DNA of 37,678 nt from an uncultured Eubacteriales bacterium (GCA_934702115.1 CAKUYF010000001.1:1-37678), one strand, 5' to 3'. Counted from the first letter of the stretch, positions 17,577 to 26,273 are shown. The notes: generated by a model from the sequence alone, not told the origin. Program-made: numbers and translations.

Positions 17577-18695
17577 TTAATTTAAATACGTACTTACCAA
17601 TTTTCCATTGGAAATTTGAAATTTAGAAGCTTCATTAAAACTTTTGAGCAAATTGTAATCACAGCCTGTAATGAACACTTGCCTATTTTTAATTTTACTC
17701 ATTAAATATTCTTTTCTCCTTTCATCAAGTTCGCTCATGACATCATCGAGTAAGATAATTGGGGAATCCTGTATTTTATTTTCAATTGCATCCGCCTCTG
17801 CCAGTTTCATTGCAAGCACTGCTGAACGCTGCTGACCTTGAGATCCAAAATTTCTCAGTGGCTTACCGTCAAGAATGATTGTCAATTCGTCCTTGTGAGG
17901 TCCTATTGAAGTAGATCCCGATTTTATATCCGAAAACTCATTATTTTTCAAGAGGACTTCAAAATTTGTTTTTACTTCCTTTTCCGAAAAGGAATGCCAC
18001 ATATTTTTAGTGATTGCTGAAACGTAGCTCATGCTTATAATTTCTTTATTTCCCGAAATTTCTGAATACATTCGCCTAAAGATTTGGATAAACTGGGATA
18101 GATAATTCATGCGATTTTTGATTATTTCAGTTCCTGACTCAATAAGCTTCTGATTCCATACGTCGATAAGATGAAAGTTTTTATTTGTCTTTGAAATAGT
18201 TTTGAGAAGAGCATTTCTATGCTTAAGGGTTTGATTGTATTCTATTAGGATCTGAGTATAAGGTGGTTTTAACTGACAAATTGCAGCATCAAGGAATTTT
18301 CTTCTGTTTTCAGGTCCGTCTTGCACAAGAGAAAGATGAGCCGGAGAAAATAACACTGTACGAAATCTTCCGATTATTTCACTAAGTCGTTTTTTAGCTA
18401 CTCCGTTTAGAAAAATTCTTCTTTTGCCTTGAGCAAAGTTAACCCTTATTTCTTGATTTCTTCCTTCAAATACGGATTTACCCATTAAATTTGCATAGTC
18501 CTCATTAAATCTTATCAGTTGAGAATCTTTAGATCCACGAAAAGACCTAGTGCCTGTTAGCATCCAAATTGCTTCTAAAAGATTGGTTTTTCCTTGAGCG
18601 TTATTTCCGTAGATGTAGTTTATTTCGTTGTTAAATTGGAACTTGTTATTTTCTAAATTTCTATAATTTTTAACGCTCAATTCTATTAACTTCAT
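17577..18695 (-). CDS. recF: DNA replication and repair protein RecF
   Basis: The 372-residue SMC-like ATPase helps load RecA at gaps and stalled forks. Walker A is GNNAQGKTN (30-38), the ABC signature is SQGQQRSAVLAMKLAEA, and Walker B is PIILLDDVMSELDERR. The opening MKLIELSVKNYRNLEN and the AHLSLVQDGPENRRKFLD block are typical. Its ATG overlaps the stop of the S4-domain gene by 4 bases, so the two are translationally coupled. Length is normal. Confidence 0.97.
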   Translation of the reverse strand: MKLIELSVKNYRNLENNKFQFNNEINYIYGNNAQGKTNLLEAIWMLTGTRSFRGSKDSQLIRFNEDYANLMGKSVFEGRNQEIRVNFAQGKRRIFLNGVAKKRLSEIIGRFRTVLFSPAHLSLVQDGPENRRKFLDAAICQLKPPYTQILIEYNQTLKHRNALLKTISKTNKNFHLIDVWNQKLIESGTEIIKNRMNYLSQFIQIFRRMYSEISGNKEIISMSYVSAITKNMWHSFSEKEVKTNFEVLLKNNEFSDIKSGSTSIGPHKDELTIILDGKPLRNFGSQGQQRSAVLAMKLAEADAIENKIQDSPIILLDDVMSELDERRKEYLMSKIKNRQVFITGCDYNLLKSFNEASKFQISNGKLVSTYLN

Positions 18696-18904
18696 TTTTC
18701 CAACACCATAATTTTTTGATTTCCTGATTCTACTATATCATTGGGTTTAATCTTTTTACCTCGTAATTTACATATTTCTCCGTTAAGTTTTACTTTTCCC
18801 TCTAGGATTATTAATTTTGCTTCTCCGCCTGTAGAAACAAGTCCTGACAGTTTTAAAAGAGAGTCTAGTTTTATATAACTTCCGTCTATTACTATTTCTT
18901 TCAT
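18692..18904 (-). CDS. yaaA: S4-domain RNA-binding protein (YaaA/RlbA type)
   Basis: 70 residues consisting of a single S4 RNA-binding domain: YIKLDSLLKLSGLVSTGGEA, then KVKLNGEICKLRGKKI and a short end. The family is always found between dnaN and recF in Firmicutes and has been linked to ribosome assembly in B. subtilis. Its ATG is preceded by AAAGGATG. It overlaps recF by 4 bases and follows dnaN by 23 bases. The exact RNA target is not known from the sequence. Confidence 0.92.
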   Translation of the reverse strand: MKEIVIDGSYIKLDSLLKLSGLVSTGGEAKLIILEGKVKLNGEICKLRGKKIKPNDIVESGNQKIMVLEK

Positions 18905-18927
18905 GTTTGTTTTAACATCCTTTAATT

Positions 18928-20043
18928 TTAATCTGGTTTAATTCTTACCGGTAACACTAGAAACACGAATGAGTTTCCTTGAGTTGGGGTTATTTTAATA
19001 GGAGCTAGTGGTCCGTTGATGTGTATTTCTATTTCGTCACAGTCTGTACTTTTGAGAGCTTCGATCATATAACGGTTGTTAAACGCTATTTCTAGCTCTT
19101 CTTCAAAGTTACTTGAAATTTTTATTTCGTCATTAGACCTTCCTACTGAGGTATTACAAGATAGATTTATAGACTCTTTAGCGAATACACATTTTACTGG
19201 GCTTTTAAGTCTATCATTTATCAAAAGGGAGACTCTTTCTACCGCTTCGAGAAATTTAGCTGTAGAGACTCTGGCGGTAAAGTTAGACTTTTCAGGGATT
19301 GTAGTTTTATAGTCTAAAAATTCTCCTTCTAGCAGTCTAGAAATTATTTTGTATTCTCCTATTTGAAATATAATATGTCTCATTCCTGCCGTTATTTTTG
19401 CATAATTGTTTTCTTCACCGGTTGTTGGTAGTAATTTTAGCACTTCTCTAAGTGTTTTTCCAGGTACTACAAATTTTAGTTCTAGTGATTCTTTAGTTGG
19501 TTCGTTTCTTAAAGCTAGGCGATATCCGTCTACGGACACTAAAGTTACGGAGTTATCTTTTATTTCGAAAAGAGTTCCTGTATGAATTGGTTTAGAGTCA
19601 TCGTCTGCTACTGCGAATATAGTTTGTTTTATCATGCTTTTTAGAGTGCTTACAGGTAGTGTTAAGTATTCTGCTTGAGAGATGTTTGGGAGTTCAGGAA
19701 ATTCTTTTGGGTCTATTCCAACAAGCTCAAATTTACTTTGACCTCCTTTTATGATTACGGTTAAATTTTCTTTACTTTCGATTTCTACTGTTTCTGACGG
19801 TAGTTTTTTTATTATTTCTGTTAAGAGATGAGCGTTTATTACTATTGATCCCTCTTGATTGACAGTTGCAGGTAATGAGGTTTTTATTCCTAGCTCTGTA
19901 TTGTAAGCGCATAACCTCATGGTTTGGTTTTTTGCTGTAATTAGTATTCCCTCAAGAGCAGGAATTGTTGATTTTGTTGCTACTGCTTTTTGAATATTAG
20001 TTAATAAAATTCCCAGTTTTAGTTTTCCACATAGTAGTTTCAT
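18928..20043 (-). CDS. dnaN: DNA polymerase III beta subunit (sliding clamp)
   Basis: 371 residues from the ATG at 20043, chosen because AAGGATGG lies just upstream; an ATG at 20064 lacks any Shine-Dalgarno and would add seven unusual residues. The clamp is a dimeric ring that tethers replicative polymerase to DNA. TIPALEGILITAK near the N-terminus, RLALRNEP at the middle (DGYRLALR) and PLAPIKITP with the C-terminal VLPVRI peptide, which shapes the partner-binding groove, are all conserved. It follows dnaA after the origin-like spacer. Confidence 0.96.
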   Translation of the reverse strand: MKLLCGKLKLGILLTNIQKAVATKSTIPALEGILITAKNQTMRLCAYNTELGIKTSLPATVNQEGSIVINAHLLTEIIKKLPSETVEIESKENLTVIIKGGQSKFELVGIDPKEFPELPNISQAEYLTLPVSTLKSMIKQTIFAVADDDSKPIHTGTLFEIKDNSVTLVSVDGYRLALRNEPTKESLELKFVVPGKTLREVLKLLPTTGEENNYAKITAGMRHIIFQIGEYKIISRLLEGEFLDYKTTIPEKSNFTARVSTAKFLEAVERVSLLINDRLKSPVKCVFAKESINLSCNTSVGRSNDEIKISSNFEEELEIAFNNRYMIEALKSTDCDEIEIHINGPLAPIKITPTQGNSFVFLVLPVRIKPD

Positions 20044-20081
20044 AAGACCATCCTTTTTGATCATTTTTCATTTTTTTCACT

Positions 20082-20297
20082 ACATATATATATATATAAT
20101 CTCTAGTAGTAGTAGTAGGGGCTGTTGAAATGTTGAAAGTTGCTTGAAAGACGCATGTTCTCTGGGCTGAGGGGCAATAATTTTATGTTGAAAGTCTGTG
20201 GAGAAAATGTTGAAAATGTTGAAAGATTTTGCGATTTCGGGGGTTTTCCACATTTATGTTGAAAACTCATTGTTGAAAGTTGAAAACTTGTTGAAAA
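20082..20297. other. oriC: Predicted replication origin (oriC) in the dnaA-dnaN spacer
   Basis: Reading left to right: an AT run of alternating TA (20082-20100); five TAG triplets (20104-20118), matching the DnaA-trio that DnaA binds on single strands in B. subtilis; GGGGC (20118-20122); then a series of octamers. TGTTGAAA occurs exactly eight times in the same direction (20123, 20131, 20186, 20208, 20217, 20257, 20271, 20289) with near copies at 20141 and 20278. Two better DnaA-box matches, one mismatch each from TTATCCACA, are TGTGGAGAA (20197-20205) and TTTTCCACA (20244-20252). Order and polarity of box, GC block, trio and AT run relative to dnaA match B. subtilis. Confidence 0.75.
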
Positions 20298-20321
20298 CTT
20301 TTTTTCCATAAAAGTAAAATT

Positions 20322-21635
20322 TTACCTGTCCCTAATGTTCTTTATTATGTCTTCAACCATGGCTTTTATTTTGGGATTTTTAGATAAATTTTTCTCTACT
20401 TGTTGTAGAGCATATACAATAGTTGAGTGATCTCTCCCTCCAAATTCGTCCCCAATGGCAACAAGTGGAAGCTGAGTTATTTCTCTGACGATGTACATAG
20501 AAATTTGTCGAGCATTAGAAACTGCAGCGGATCTTTTAGATGATCTTATATCTTCCGGAGTAACATTGAATGTTCTTGATACTTCATCTATTATTTTCTC
20601 CACTGTTATAGGAGGTGGTTGATCATTATTGAGTATATCGGAGATAGCCATTTGTGCGGTTTGAATTCCCATAGGTTCTCCGCCCAACAAATTATGAGCT
20701 TTCATTTTTTTGACTGCTCCTTCTAGTTGTCTGATATTATTTTTAAGTTTTTTTGCTATGTACTCACATATATCATTAGGAATTTTTATACCCAATAATT
20801 CTGCTTTTCTTTTAACGATTGCTATTCTTGTTTCGAAATCAGGTGGCTGTATATCGGCTATGAGTCCCCATTCAAAGCGGGTTCTAAGTCTATCCTCAAG
20901 GGTTTGAATTTCCTTAGGGGGTCTGTCCGAAGTAAGCACTATTTGTTTTTTTGCTTCGTAAAGAGAATTAAATGTGTGGAAAAACTCTTCTTGTGTAGAG
21001 TCTTTACCTGCAATAAACTGAATATCATCTACGAGTAATATATCTGCCTCACGATATTTTTGATGAAATTCTTCTGTAGTATTTTTTCTGATGGATTCTA
21101 TAAGCTCATTGGTGAAATCGTCTCCCTTAATGTACAGGCAAATTTTTTGAGGGTTATTTTTTTTAACTTCATTACATATAGCGTAAAGTAAATGTGTTTT
21201 TCCGAGTCCAGAATTGCCGTAAATGAATAGGGGATTATATGCTCCCGCAGGATTTGCGGCTACTGCTAGTGCTGCGGCATGAGCGAATTTATTTGAGGAT
21301 CCAACGATGTAAGTTGAAAAGGTAAATTCATATTCTGCACTTAAATTATTGTTGTTTTTGTTATCTATTTCGCTTGGAATAACAAAGCATATATTTATTC
21401 CGCTGTCTAAACCAACTCCGAATACTTCACTAAATGCGTCTTTTAACAAAGAACTATAGCATTTAGTTAGAGTTTGACGATAAAACTCATTAGGAACCAG
21501 TAATAGAGCTTTTTTTTCATCGAAGTTAAGGTTTAAAGGTTCTATTTTACTGATCCATGTTTTATAAGCAACTCCTGTGATTTTTTCCCTACAAAAGTCG
21601 CAAATCAGATCCCATGCTTCATTAAAAGAATTCAT
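20322..21635 (-). CDS. dnaA: Chromosomal replication initiator DnaA
   Basis: 437 residues. Domain I (about 1-75) starts MNSFNEAWDLICDF; domain II is short and Asn-rich (about 88-100); domain III is the AAA+ core with Walker A GNSGLGKTH (140-148), Walker B ILLVDD (199-204) and the Arg-finger region DRLRTRFEWGL (248-258). Domain IV (about 345-437) has the DNA-recognition motif GGRDHST (399-405), where Ser404 replaces the usual Thr (E. coli Thr435), a residue that contacts DNA bases. SNARQ replaces the more common xPRQ just before. GGAGG precedes the ATG. DnaA opens oriC and represses its own gene in other bacteria. Confidence 0.97.
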   Translation of the reverse strand: MNSFNEAWDLICDFCREKITGVAYKTWISKIEPLNLNFDEKKALLLVPNEFYRQTLTKCYSSLLKDAFSEVFGVGLDSGINICFVIPSEIDNKNNNNLSAEYEFTFSTYIVGSSNKFAHAAALAVAANPAGAYNPLFIYGNSGLGKTHLLYAICNEVKKNNPQKICLYIKGDDFTNELIESIRKNTTEEFHQKYREADILLVDDIQFIAGKDSTQEEFFHTFNSLYEAKKQIVLTSDRPPKEIQTLEDRLRTRFEWGLIADIQPPDFETRIAIVKRKAELLGIKIPNDICEYIAKKLKNNIRQLEGAVKKMKAHNLLGGEPMGIQTAQMAISDILNNDQPPPITVEKIIDEVSRTFNVTPEDIRSSKRSAAVSNARQISMYIVREITQLPLVAIGDEFGGRDHSTIVYALQQVEKNLSKNPKIKAMVEDIIKNIRDR

Positions 21636-21782
21636 AAAAAGAAAACCTCCGGGTTTTTGATAAAAGTAGTATTGTAAGAATTAATTTCAATTAAGTTACC
21701 TAAAAAAATTACTCAAGTTTGAATTTTTATTTTTAAGATTTAATTGAATTATTTTGAATTTATTTAAATATGAACAACAATA

Positions 21783-21813
21783 ATTATACTCTGATTTAAG
21801 CTTTTTTTCAACA
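21783..21813 (-). promoter_or_regulatory. dnaA promoter overlapped by a DnaA-box-like octamer
   Basis: On the minus strand, TTGAAA (21811-21806), a 17-base spacer and TATAAT (21788-21783). The octamer TGTTGAAA (21813-21806), identical to the repeats in the dnaA-dnaN spacer, covers the -35. Confidence 0.6.
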
Positions 21814-21850
21814 AATCGGCGTAAAATCCTACTGTCTTTATAAAATTTAG

Positions 21851-21879
21851 TTGACATAAACAGTTTGATATTTTATACT
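21851..21879 (+). promoter_or_regulatory. Promoter of rpmH-rnpA
   Basis: TTGACA (21851-21856), a 17-base spacer and TATACT (21874-21879). Confidence 0.75.
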
Positions 21880-22060
21880 TAATTATGAGGGTAAATGATG
21901 ATTAAAATTTATCGTTTAAGATTGTGGAATTTGAACTTTGAGATTATAATATTTAAAGACAAATTACATAATCAGGTTTTCGCTGGAGGCATGGTGGCTA
22001 AGTGCTAATGTTTGCAGTAAGTTTGAAAAATAAAAATATTCCAATCCAGGAGGGTTAGAA

Positions 22061-22195
22061 ATGCTAAGAACATATCAACCGAAGAAACTTCATAGAAAAA
22101 AAGAACATGGTTTTCGTAAAAGAATGTCTACTCGTAGCGGAATTAAGGTTTTAGCTCGTAGAAGAGCAAAGGGCAGAAAAAGACTCACTCACTAA
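22061..22195 (+). CDS. rpmH: 50S ribosomal protein L34
   Basis: 44 residues, the standard length. It starts [20 protein letters not shown] and ends GRKRLTH; the block [20 protein letters not shown] is the family signature. It is a very basic protein of the large ribosomal subunit. CCAGGAGGG lies 8 bases before the ATG. It is the first gene of the conserved rightward operon rpmH-rnpA-yidD-yidC next to the origin; rnpA follows after about 115 bases. Confidence 0.96.
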   Translation: MLRTYQPKKLHRKKEHGFRKRMSTRSGIKVLARRRAKGRKRLTH

Positions 22196-22310
22196 AGATT
22201 TGTATTTTGTCTGAAAATTTAATTGTTCTACTCCTCAATACTTTACCATTGCTTCAGGTGTGTATAATCTGAAGCTTAAAATTAAACTTTAAAAAAAGGA
22301 TAAGAATTTC

Positions 22311-22646
22311 ATGAAAAAGCCTGCATCCCTTAATCGTAACAAAGATTTTAAACGTGTCTATTCACGAGGAAGGTATGCGGCTTCGTCTTATTTGGTTACA
22401 TACGCGTTGAAAAATAGACTTAAATTTAATCGTGTAGGGATAACTACGAGTAAAAAGATCGGTAATGCTGTAAAGCGAAACCGATCCAGAAGAATCATCA
22501 GAGCTGCATATATGTACTTGGCAGATTCACTTAAAAGCGGATATGACATAGTTTTTGTAGCAAGAAATGAAACTCCTCATGTTAAAACTTCTCACATAAT
22601 TAATAACATGAATTATCATCTTAGAAAACTTGAGGTCTTGAGATGA
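22311..22646 (+). CDS. rnpA: Ribonuclease P protein component
   Basis: 111 residues. It is the protein partner of the RNase P ribozyme that matures tRNA 5' ends. [19 protein letters not shown] near the N-terminus, [20 protein letters not shown] (about 43-62; the RNR motif) and [11 protein letters not shown] are all conserved. AAAGGAT precedes the ATG. Its stop overlaps the start of yidD by 4 bases (ATGA), so expression is coupled. Length is normal. Confidence 0.95.
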   Translation: MKKPASLNRNKDFKRVYSRGRYAASSYLVTYALKNRLKFNRVGITTSKKIGNAVKRNRSRRIIRAAYMYLADSLKSGYDIVFVARNETPHVKTSHIINNMNYHLRKLEVLR

Positions 22647-22885
22647 AAGCAGTTTTTTTGTGGTTAATACGCTTTTATATGAAGGTAATATCGCCATTGA
22701 AAAAACCGTGCTGTAGATTTGTTCCAACATGTTCGGAGTACGCATTGGAATCAGTGAAGAGGTTTGGAGCTGTCCGGGGCGGTTTTTTAGCTTTAAAAAG
22801 AATTTTAAGATGCAATCCGTTTGGTAAATCGGGTTATGATCCTGTCCCTTTGAAGATAGACAAAAACTTATTTTTTAAGATGTAA
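22643..22885 (+). CDS. yidD: Membrane protein insertion efficiency factor YidD
   Basis: 80 residues. [20 protein letters not shown] and [14 protein letters not shown] are the two signature blocks, with the conserved cysteines. The N-terminal helix [17 protein letters not shown] is amphipathic and basic, suited to the inner face of the membrane, where YidD assists YidC. It overlaps rnpA by 4 bases and precedes yidC by 45 bases. Confidence 0.94.
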   Translation: MKAVFLWLIRFYMKVISPLKKPCCRFVPTCSEYALESVKRFGAVRGGFLALKRILRCNPFGKSGYDPVPLKIDKNLFFKM

Positions 22886-22930
22886 AGAAAATAGATATAG
22901 AGATAAAGAATACAAAAGGAGATTTTAGGT

Positions 22931-23911
22931 TTGGGTTTTATATTTGATTTTTTGGGAAACATTTTCGGATATGTTTTGTGGTTTTTCTTTGACGCAGTAA
23001 GCAACTATGCAGTAGCAATAACATTATTTGCGATATTTATAAACCTGTTAATGCTACCTATATCTATTAAAAGACAAAAAAATATGGCTCTTAATGCACG
23101 TATAAATGCAAAAGATCAAGAGCTCAGAAAAAAATATGAAAAAAATCCCAGAAAGTATAATGAAGAAAGAGCTCTTCTTTATGAAAAAGAGGGAATTGAC
23201 CCAATGGCGGGATGTTTTTCAACAATGATTTTACCTCTTTTACTGTGGAGCGGAATTTTTGGTGCCATTACTAAACCTCTTCAAAATACTTTACATATTG
23301 CGCAAGAAAAAGTATCTCAAGCAGTAGCGGTACTGCCGAATGTTCCGGAGCTTGAAGGAAAGATTGGTTCTGGATATGAGCAGCTACAGCTTGTAAGACA
23401 TTTTGAAGCTGTAAAAAATTATTTAACAATGTTTAATGCAGATGAATTTGCAGATGTAGAAGAGTACAGTCATGGTTTTAATTTTTTTGGTATTAATTTG
23501 CTTAATAGACCAAATGTTTCTTCATTTAATGAAATGTTGTGGGTTATTCCGTTGCTTTGCTTGCTAGGATCAATTTTAGCTATATATGTAAATCAAAAGA
23601 TGATGGGAACTCAAACTCAGATGCAGGGATGCACTAAATTTTTGCCTTATGGTACAGCAATTTTTACTACTTATCTAGCTTACACTATTCCCGGGGCAGT
23701 AGGACTTTACTGGTTTATTAATGGGTTAATAGGAGTACTGCAAAACATTTGGCTTAATAAATATTATAATATTTATACTATAAATGCTCAGAGCGAAGCC
23801 GCACGAATAGCTCTTTTGGAAATAAAGGAAGCATCTGTTACTTGTATTAAAGATCCTAAAGATGTAGAATTAATTTCTGGGCAGAGTAAAATATCTTCTA
23901 AATCTAAGTAG
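22931..23911 (+). CDS. yidC: Membrane protein insertase YidC/Oxa1
   Basis: 326 residues from a TTG at 22931 with AAGGAG 9 bases upstream. The core has five hydrophobic segments: near the N-terminus, about 24-44 (YAVAITLFAIFINLLMLP), about 90-110, about 215-235 (WVIPLLCLLGSILAIYV) and about 250-280 (IPGAVGLYWFINGLIGVLQ). A conserved Arg region follows the first insertase segment (SIKRQKNMALN). An extracellular insert of about 100 residues lies between segments 3 and 4. No lipoprotein Cys is visible at the start, unlike SpoIIIJ of Bacillus. The jag gene that usually follows is absent; mnmE comes next. Confidence 0.94.
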   Translation: MGFIFDFLGNIFGYVLWFFFDAVSNYAVAITLFAIFINLLMLPISIKRQKNMALNARINAKDQELRKKYEKNPRKYNEERALLYEKEGIDPMAGCFSTMILPLLLWSGIFGAITKPLQNTLHIAQEKVSQAVAVLPNVPELEGKIGSGYEQLQLVRHFEAVKNYLTMFNADEFADVEEYSHGFNFFGINLLNRPNVSSFNEMLWVIPLLCLLGSILAIYVNQKMMGTQTQMQGCTKFLPYGTAIFTTYLAYTIPGAVGLYWFINGLIGVLQNIWLNKYYNIYTINAQSEAARIALLEIKEASVTCIKDPKDVELISGQSKISSKSK

Positions 23912-24022
23912 AAAATTTTTGAATATGTGTTTAAAAGCTTGTATATTTAAATTAATGGTTTTTGCTCTCTACTTTAAAAGGAGGGCAAATTATTTGTTTT
24001 AAGAGGAGTGAGTTGTAAAAAT

Positions 24023-25387
24023 ATGGATACAATTGCGGCTATTTCAACTGCTAATGGCATAGGCGGTATTGGAGTAATAAGAATTTCTGGAGAAAACGCA
24101 GTAGAAATTGCGGATAGGGTATTTGTATCTTTTGATGGAGTATCGCGGCTTTCTTCGCTAAAAGGTTATAGAGCGAAGTATGGAAAAGTTATAAAAGACG
24201 GTAAGTTTATAGATGAAGCTATCGCACTTGTATTTAAAGCGCCTCACAGTTATACAGGGGAAGATGTAGTAGAAATTTCTTGTCATGGTGGGCTTTACAT
24301 CACCCGGCAGGTTTTAAGAACTGTTTTAGATGCCGGAGCGTCTCTTGCAGGTGCCGGAGAATTCACTAAAAGAGCTTTTTTGAATGGTAAGGTTGATCTT
24401 TCTCAAGCGGAGGCTGTAATGGATATTATATCCGCAAAGAGTGAACATGCTAATGCTATCGCGTTCAACCAAAAGGAAGGAGCAACCAGTAAGAAAGTAA
24501 AAGAGATAAAAGATGAACTTTTAGACATTTCGGCTAATCTTTCGGTATGGGCTGATTATCCTGAAGAGGATATTCCACAAATTAATGCAACAATGTTGAA
24601 TTTCAGACTAAAAAAAATCCGACAAGAAATTTTTAAGATGATAAAAGATTACGATGTTTGTGCAGCACTTAAAGAAGGTGTGAAAACTGTAATCATAGGT
24701 CGTCCTAACGTTGGAAAATCTACTTTGATGAATTTAATTTCAGGGACTGATAAATCTATAGTAACGGAAATTGCAGGTACTACTCGTGATGTAGTGGAAG
24801 AGACGGTTATGATAGGGGATATTCCGCTTTTACTTGTGGATACCGCAGGAATTAGGTCCACGGAGGATGTAGTAGAAAAGATAGGAGTAGAGAAAGCGAA
24901 GAATTGTATAAAAGTTGCTGACATAGTTCTCGCTGTGATTGATGCATCAAAAACTTTAACAGAAGAAGATGAAGAAGTTTTAAAATCTTGTAATAGTAAA
25001 AAAACTTTAATTATTCTTAATAAGGTAGATTTAGGAATAAAAGTGGATGTGAGCAAATTATCAACATTTTCAGATAGAATTGTTGAAATGTCCGTAATCA
25101 ATGGTGAGGGGTTAGAAAATTTAAGAAAAGCTTTGGAAGAAATGGTGGGTATTTCAAAATTTGAACCGTCTGAAGCATTAATTTCTAATGAGCGTCAATT
25201 ATTAGCATTAAAAAAAGCTCACCATATATTAGATGAAGCAGTTAATGATATGGATTCCGGTATAACTTTGGATGCAGTTACTGTACTTCTTGAAGATGCA
25301 ATGCAAACTATTATGGAATTAACAGGGGAAAATGTTTCCGAAGAGATAATAAATAAAGTTTTTTCGAAGTTTTGTGTGGGCAAGTAA
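24023..25387 (+). CDS. mnmE: tRNA modification GTPase MnmE
   Basis: 454 residues from the ATG at 24023 (MDTIAAISTANGIGGIGVIR), the family's usual opening; an in-frame GTG at 24008 is part of the AGAGGAG Shine-Dalgarno. MnmE acts with MnmG to modify U34 of certain tRNAs. The N-terminal tetrahydrofolate-binding domain contains HSYTGEDVVEISCHGG. The G domain has GRPNVGKSTL (226-235), GTTRD, DTAGIR (273-278) and NKVD. The C-terminus is FCVGK, with the catalytic-type Cys451. Its partner mnmG lies downstream, separated by two secreted-protein genes. Confidence 0.95.
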   Translation: MDTIAAISTANGIGGIGVIRISGENAVEIADRVFVSFDGVSRLSSLKGYRAKYGKVIKDGKFIDEAIALVFKAPHSYTGEDVVEISCHGGLYITRQVLRTVLDAGASLAGAGEFTKRAFLNGKVDLSQAEAVMDIISAKSEHANAIAFNQKEGATSKKVKEIKDELLDISANLSVWADYPEEDIPQINATMLNFRLKKIRQEIFKMIKDYDVCAALKEGVKTVIIGRPNVGKSTLMNLISGTDKSIVTEIAGTTRDVVEETVMIGDIPLLLVDTAGIRSTEDVVEKIGVEKAKNCIKVADIVLAVIDASKTLTEEDEEVLKSCNSKKTLIILNKVDLGIKVDVSKLSTFSDRIVEMSVINGEGLENLRKALEEMVGISKFEPSEALISNERQLLALKKAHHILDEAVNDMDSGITLDAVTVLLEDAMQTIMELTGENVSEEIINKVFSKFCVGK

Positions 25388-25482
25388 TTTATTTTAAGTT
25401 TACAGCTCTGTTAAAGGAAGCATAATATTAAAGCGAAGTTATTCTGGCTTGTTATAATTCAGTAAGATGTAATTTTTAATAT

Positions 25483-25510
25483 TTGCAAATATTGTTAATA
25501 CTTTTATAAT
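25483..25510 (+). promoter_or_regulatory. Promoter of the first secreted gene after mnmE
   Basis: TTGCAA (25483-25488), a 16-base spacer and TATAAT (25505-25510), 65 bases before the ATG at 25576. Confidence 0.6.
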
Positions 25511-25575
25511 TAAGGGTGTATATTTATTGCTTGATAAATCTATAAATCTAAAATTATAAAAGTTGGGAGCTGCCT

Positions 25576-26229
25576 ATGTTGAATAATTTAATTAGTAAAA
25601 AGGCATTCAAGGGATTTAAAAAATTATTATTAGTTGGATTGGCAATATCTGCGTTTGGAAGCTCGGCATTGGGTATGGACGTTAAACCGCCGGAAAAAAC
25701 AACGCCACAAAATCAAAGACGTAAATATCATGGTGTATTAGATGTGAAAGAGCCGGAAACAAAGATTTTAGAAATTGGAGATTTGAAGCTAAGAATTGTA
25801 AAAAATGGAATTCTTGCTAAGTACTCGGATTGTACGGAAATAGAAATAGAAGAGTTTTTAATTTTACAGTCTAAAATTCAAAAAATGATTGACAAAAACC
25901 TGAGGACGTTTTTTAAAAGCTTGAGTCCTGATAAATTAAAAGAATTAGGAGAAGAATTATTTAATAAATTAAAGACTGAAAATTTTGAGAGACAAGATGG
26001 AATTTTAGACTTAACAATTATCGGTAATGCTTGCATGACTTATTTGTTCAATAATTTAAATAAAGATACTGGAGATATGTTTTTTATTTTAAATAATGGA
26101 TTAGAGGAAGATTCAAATAAATTTAAAATTGAACAAATAATTAAGAGCTTTTTGATTAACTTAGGTATGTTGAGTATTTCTGGTGGGAAGGTTGACTTAA
26201 ATAATTTCCAAAGTTGCCCTGTGGTTTAA
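25576..26229 (+). CDS. Secreted protein of unknown function (first of a pair)
   Basis: 217 residues. The N-terminus is basic (SKKAFKGFKK) followed by a hydrophobic core (LLLVGLAISAFGSSALG) and a likely cleavage near residue 35. The mature part is Lys/Glu-rich, helical in character, with a KLKELGEELFNKLK-type amphipathic stretch (SPDKLKELGEELFNKLK) near the middle and only three Cys. GGGAG lies before the ATG. It has its own promoter and sits between mnmE and mnmG, which are normally adjacent. The next gene is a second secreted protein of similar size but without clear sequence similarity. I recognise no family. Confidence 0.72.
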   Translation: MLNNLISKKAFKGFKKLLLVGLAISAFGSSALGMDVKPPEKTTPQNQRRKYHGVLDVKEPETKILEIGDLKLRIVKNGILAKYSDCTEIEIEEFLILQSKIQKMIDKNLRTFFKSLSPDKLKELGEELFNKLKTENFERQDGILDLTIIGNACMTYLFNNLNKDTGDMFFILNNGLEEDSNKFKIEQIIKSFLINLGMLSISGGKVDLNNFQSCPVV

Positions 26230-26244
26230 TAATAATTTTATATC

Positions 26245-26273
26245 TTGACAGGTTTAATATTATTGGTTATAAT
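26245..26273 (+). promoter_or_regulatory. Perfect-consensus promoter of the second secreted gene
   Basis: TTGACA (26245-26250), a 17-base spacer and TATAAT (26268-26273). It starts only 16 bases after the stop of the preceding gene. Confidence 0.85.

Larger units (their letters stand above)
21636..22060. other. dnaA-rpmH intergenic region with divergent promoters
   Basis: This 425-base region carries the leftward dnaA promoter, the rightward rpmH promoter and a roughly 180-base rpmH leader. Only one TGTTGAAA-type octamer is present (21806-21813), so this side looks like a regulatory region rather than the main origin. Confidence 0.65.

Noticed and set aside
20103..20309. A 68-codon leftward open frame in the dnaA-dnaN spacer
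   Set aside because: Its peptide (repeated Ser-Thr-Phe-Gln, ending in a Tyr run) is just the translation of the octamer repeats and TAG triplets of the origin.
21985..22008. Possible leader peptide (ATG-GTG-GCT-AAG-TGC-TAA) in the rpmH leader
   Set aside because: The GGAGG is only one base from the ATG, too close to work, and five codons is within chance.
24649..25101. A 150-codon open frame antisense to mnmE
   Set aside because: It lies opposite the conserved G domain and is a codon-bias shadow.
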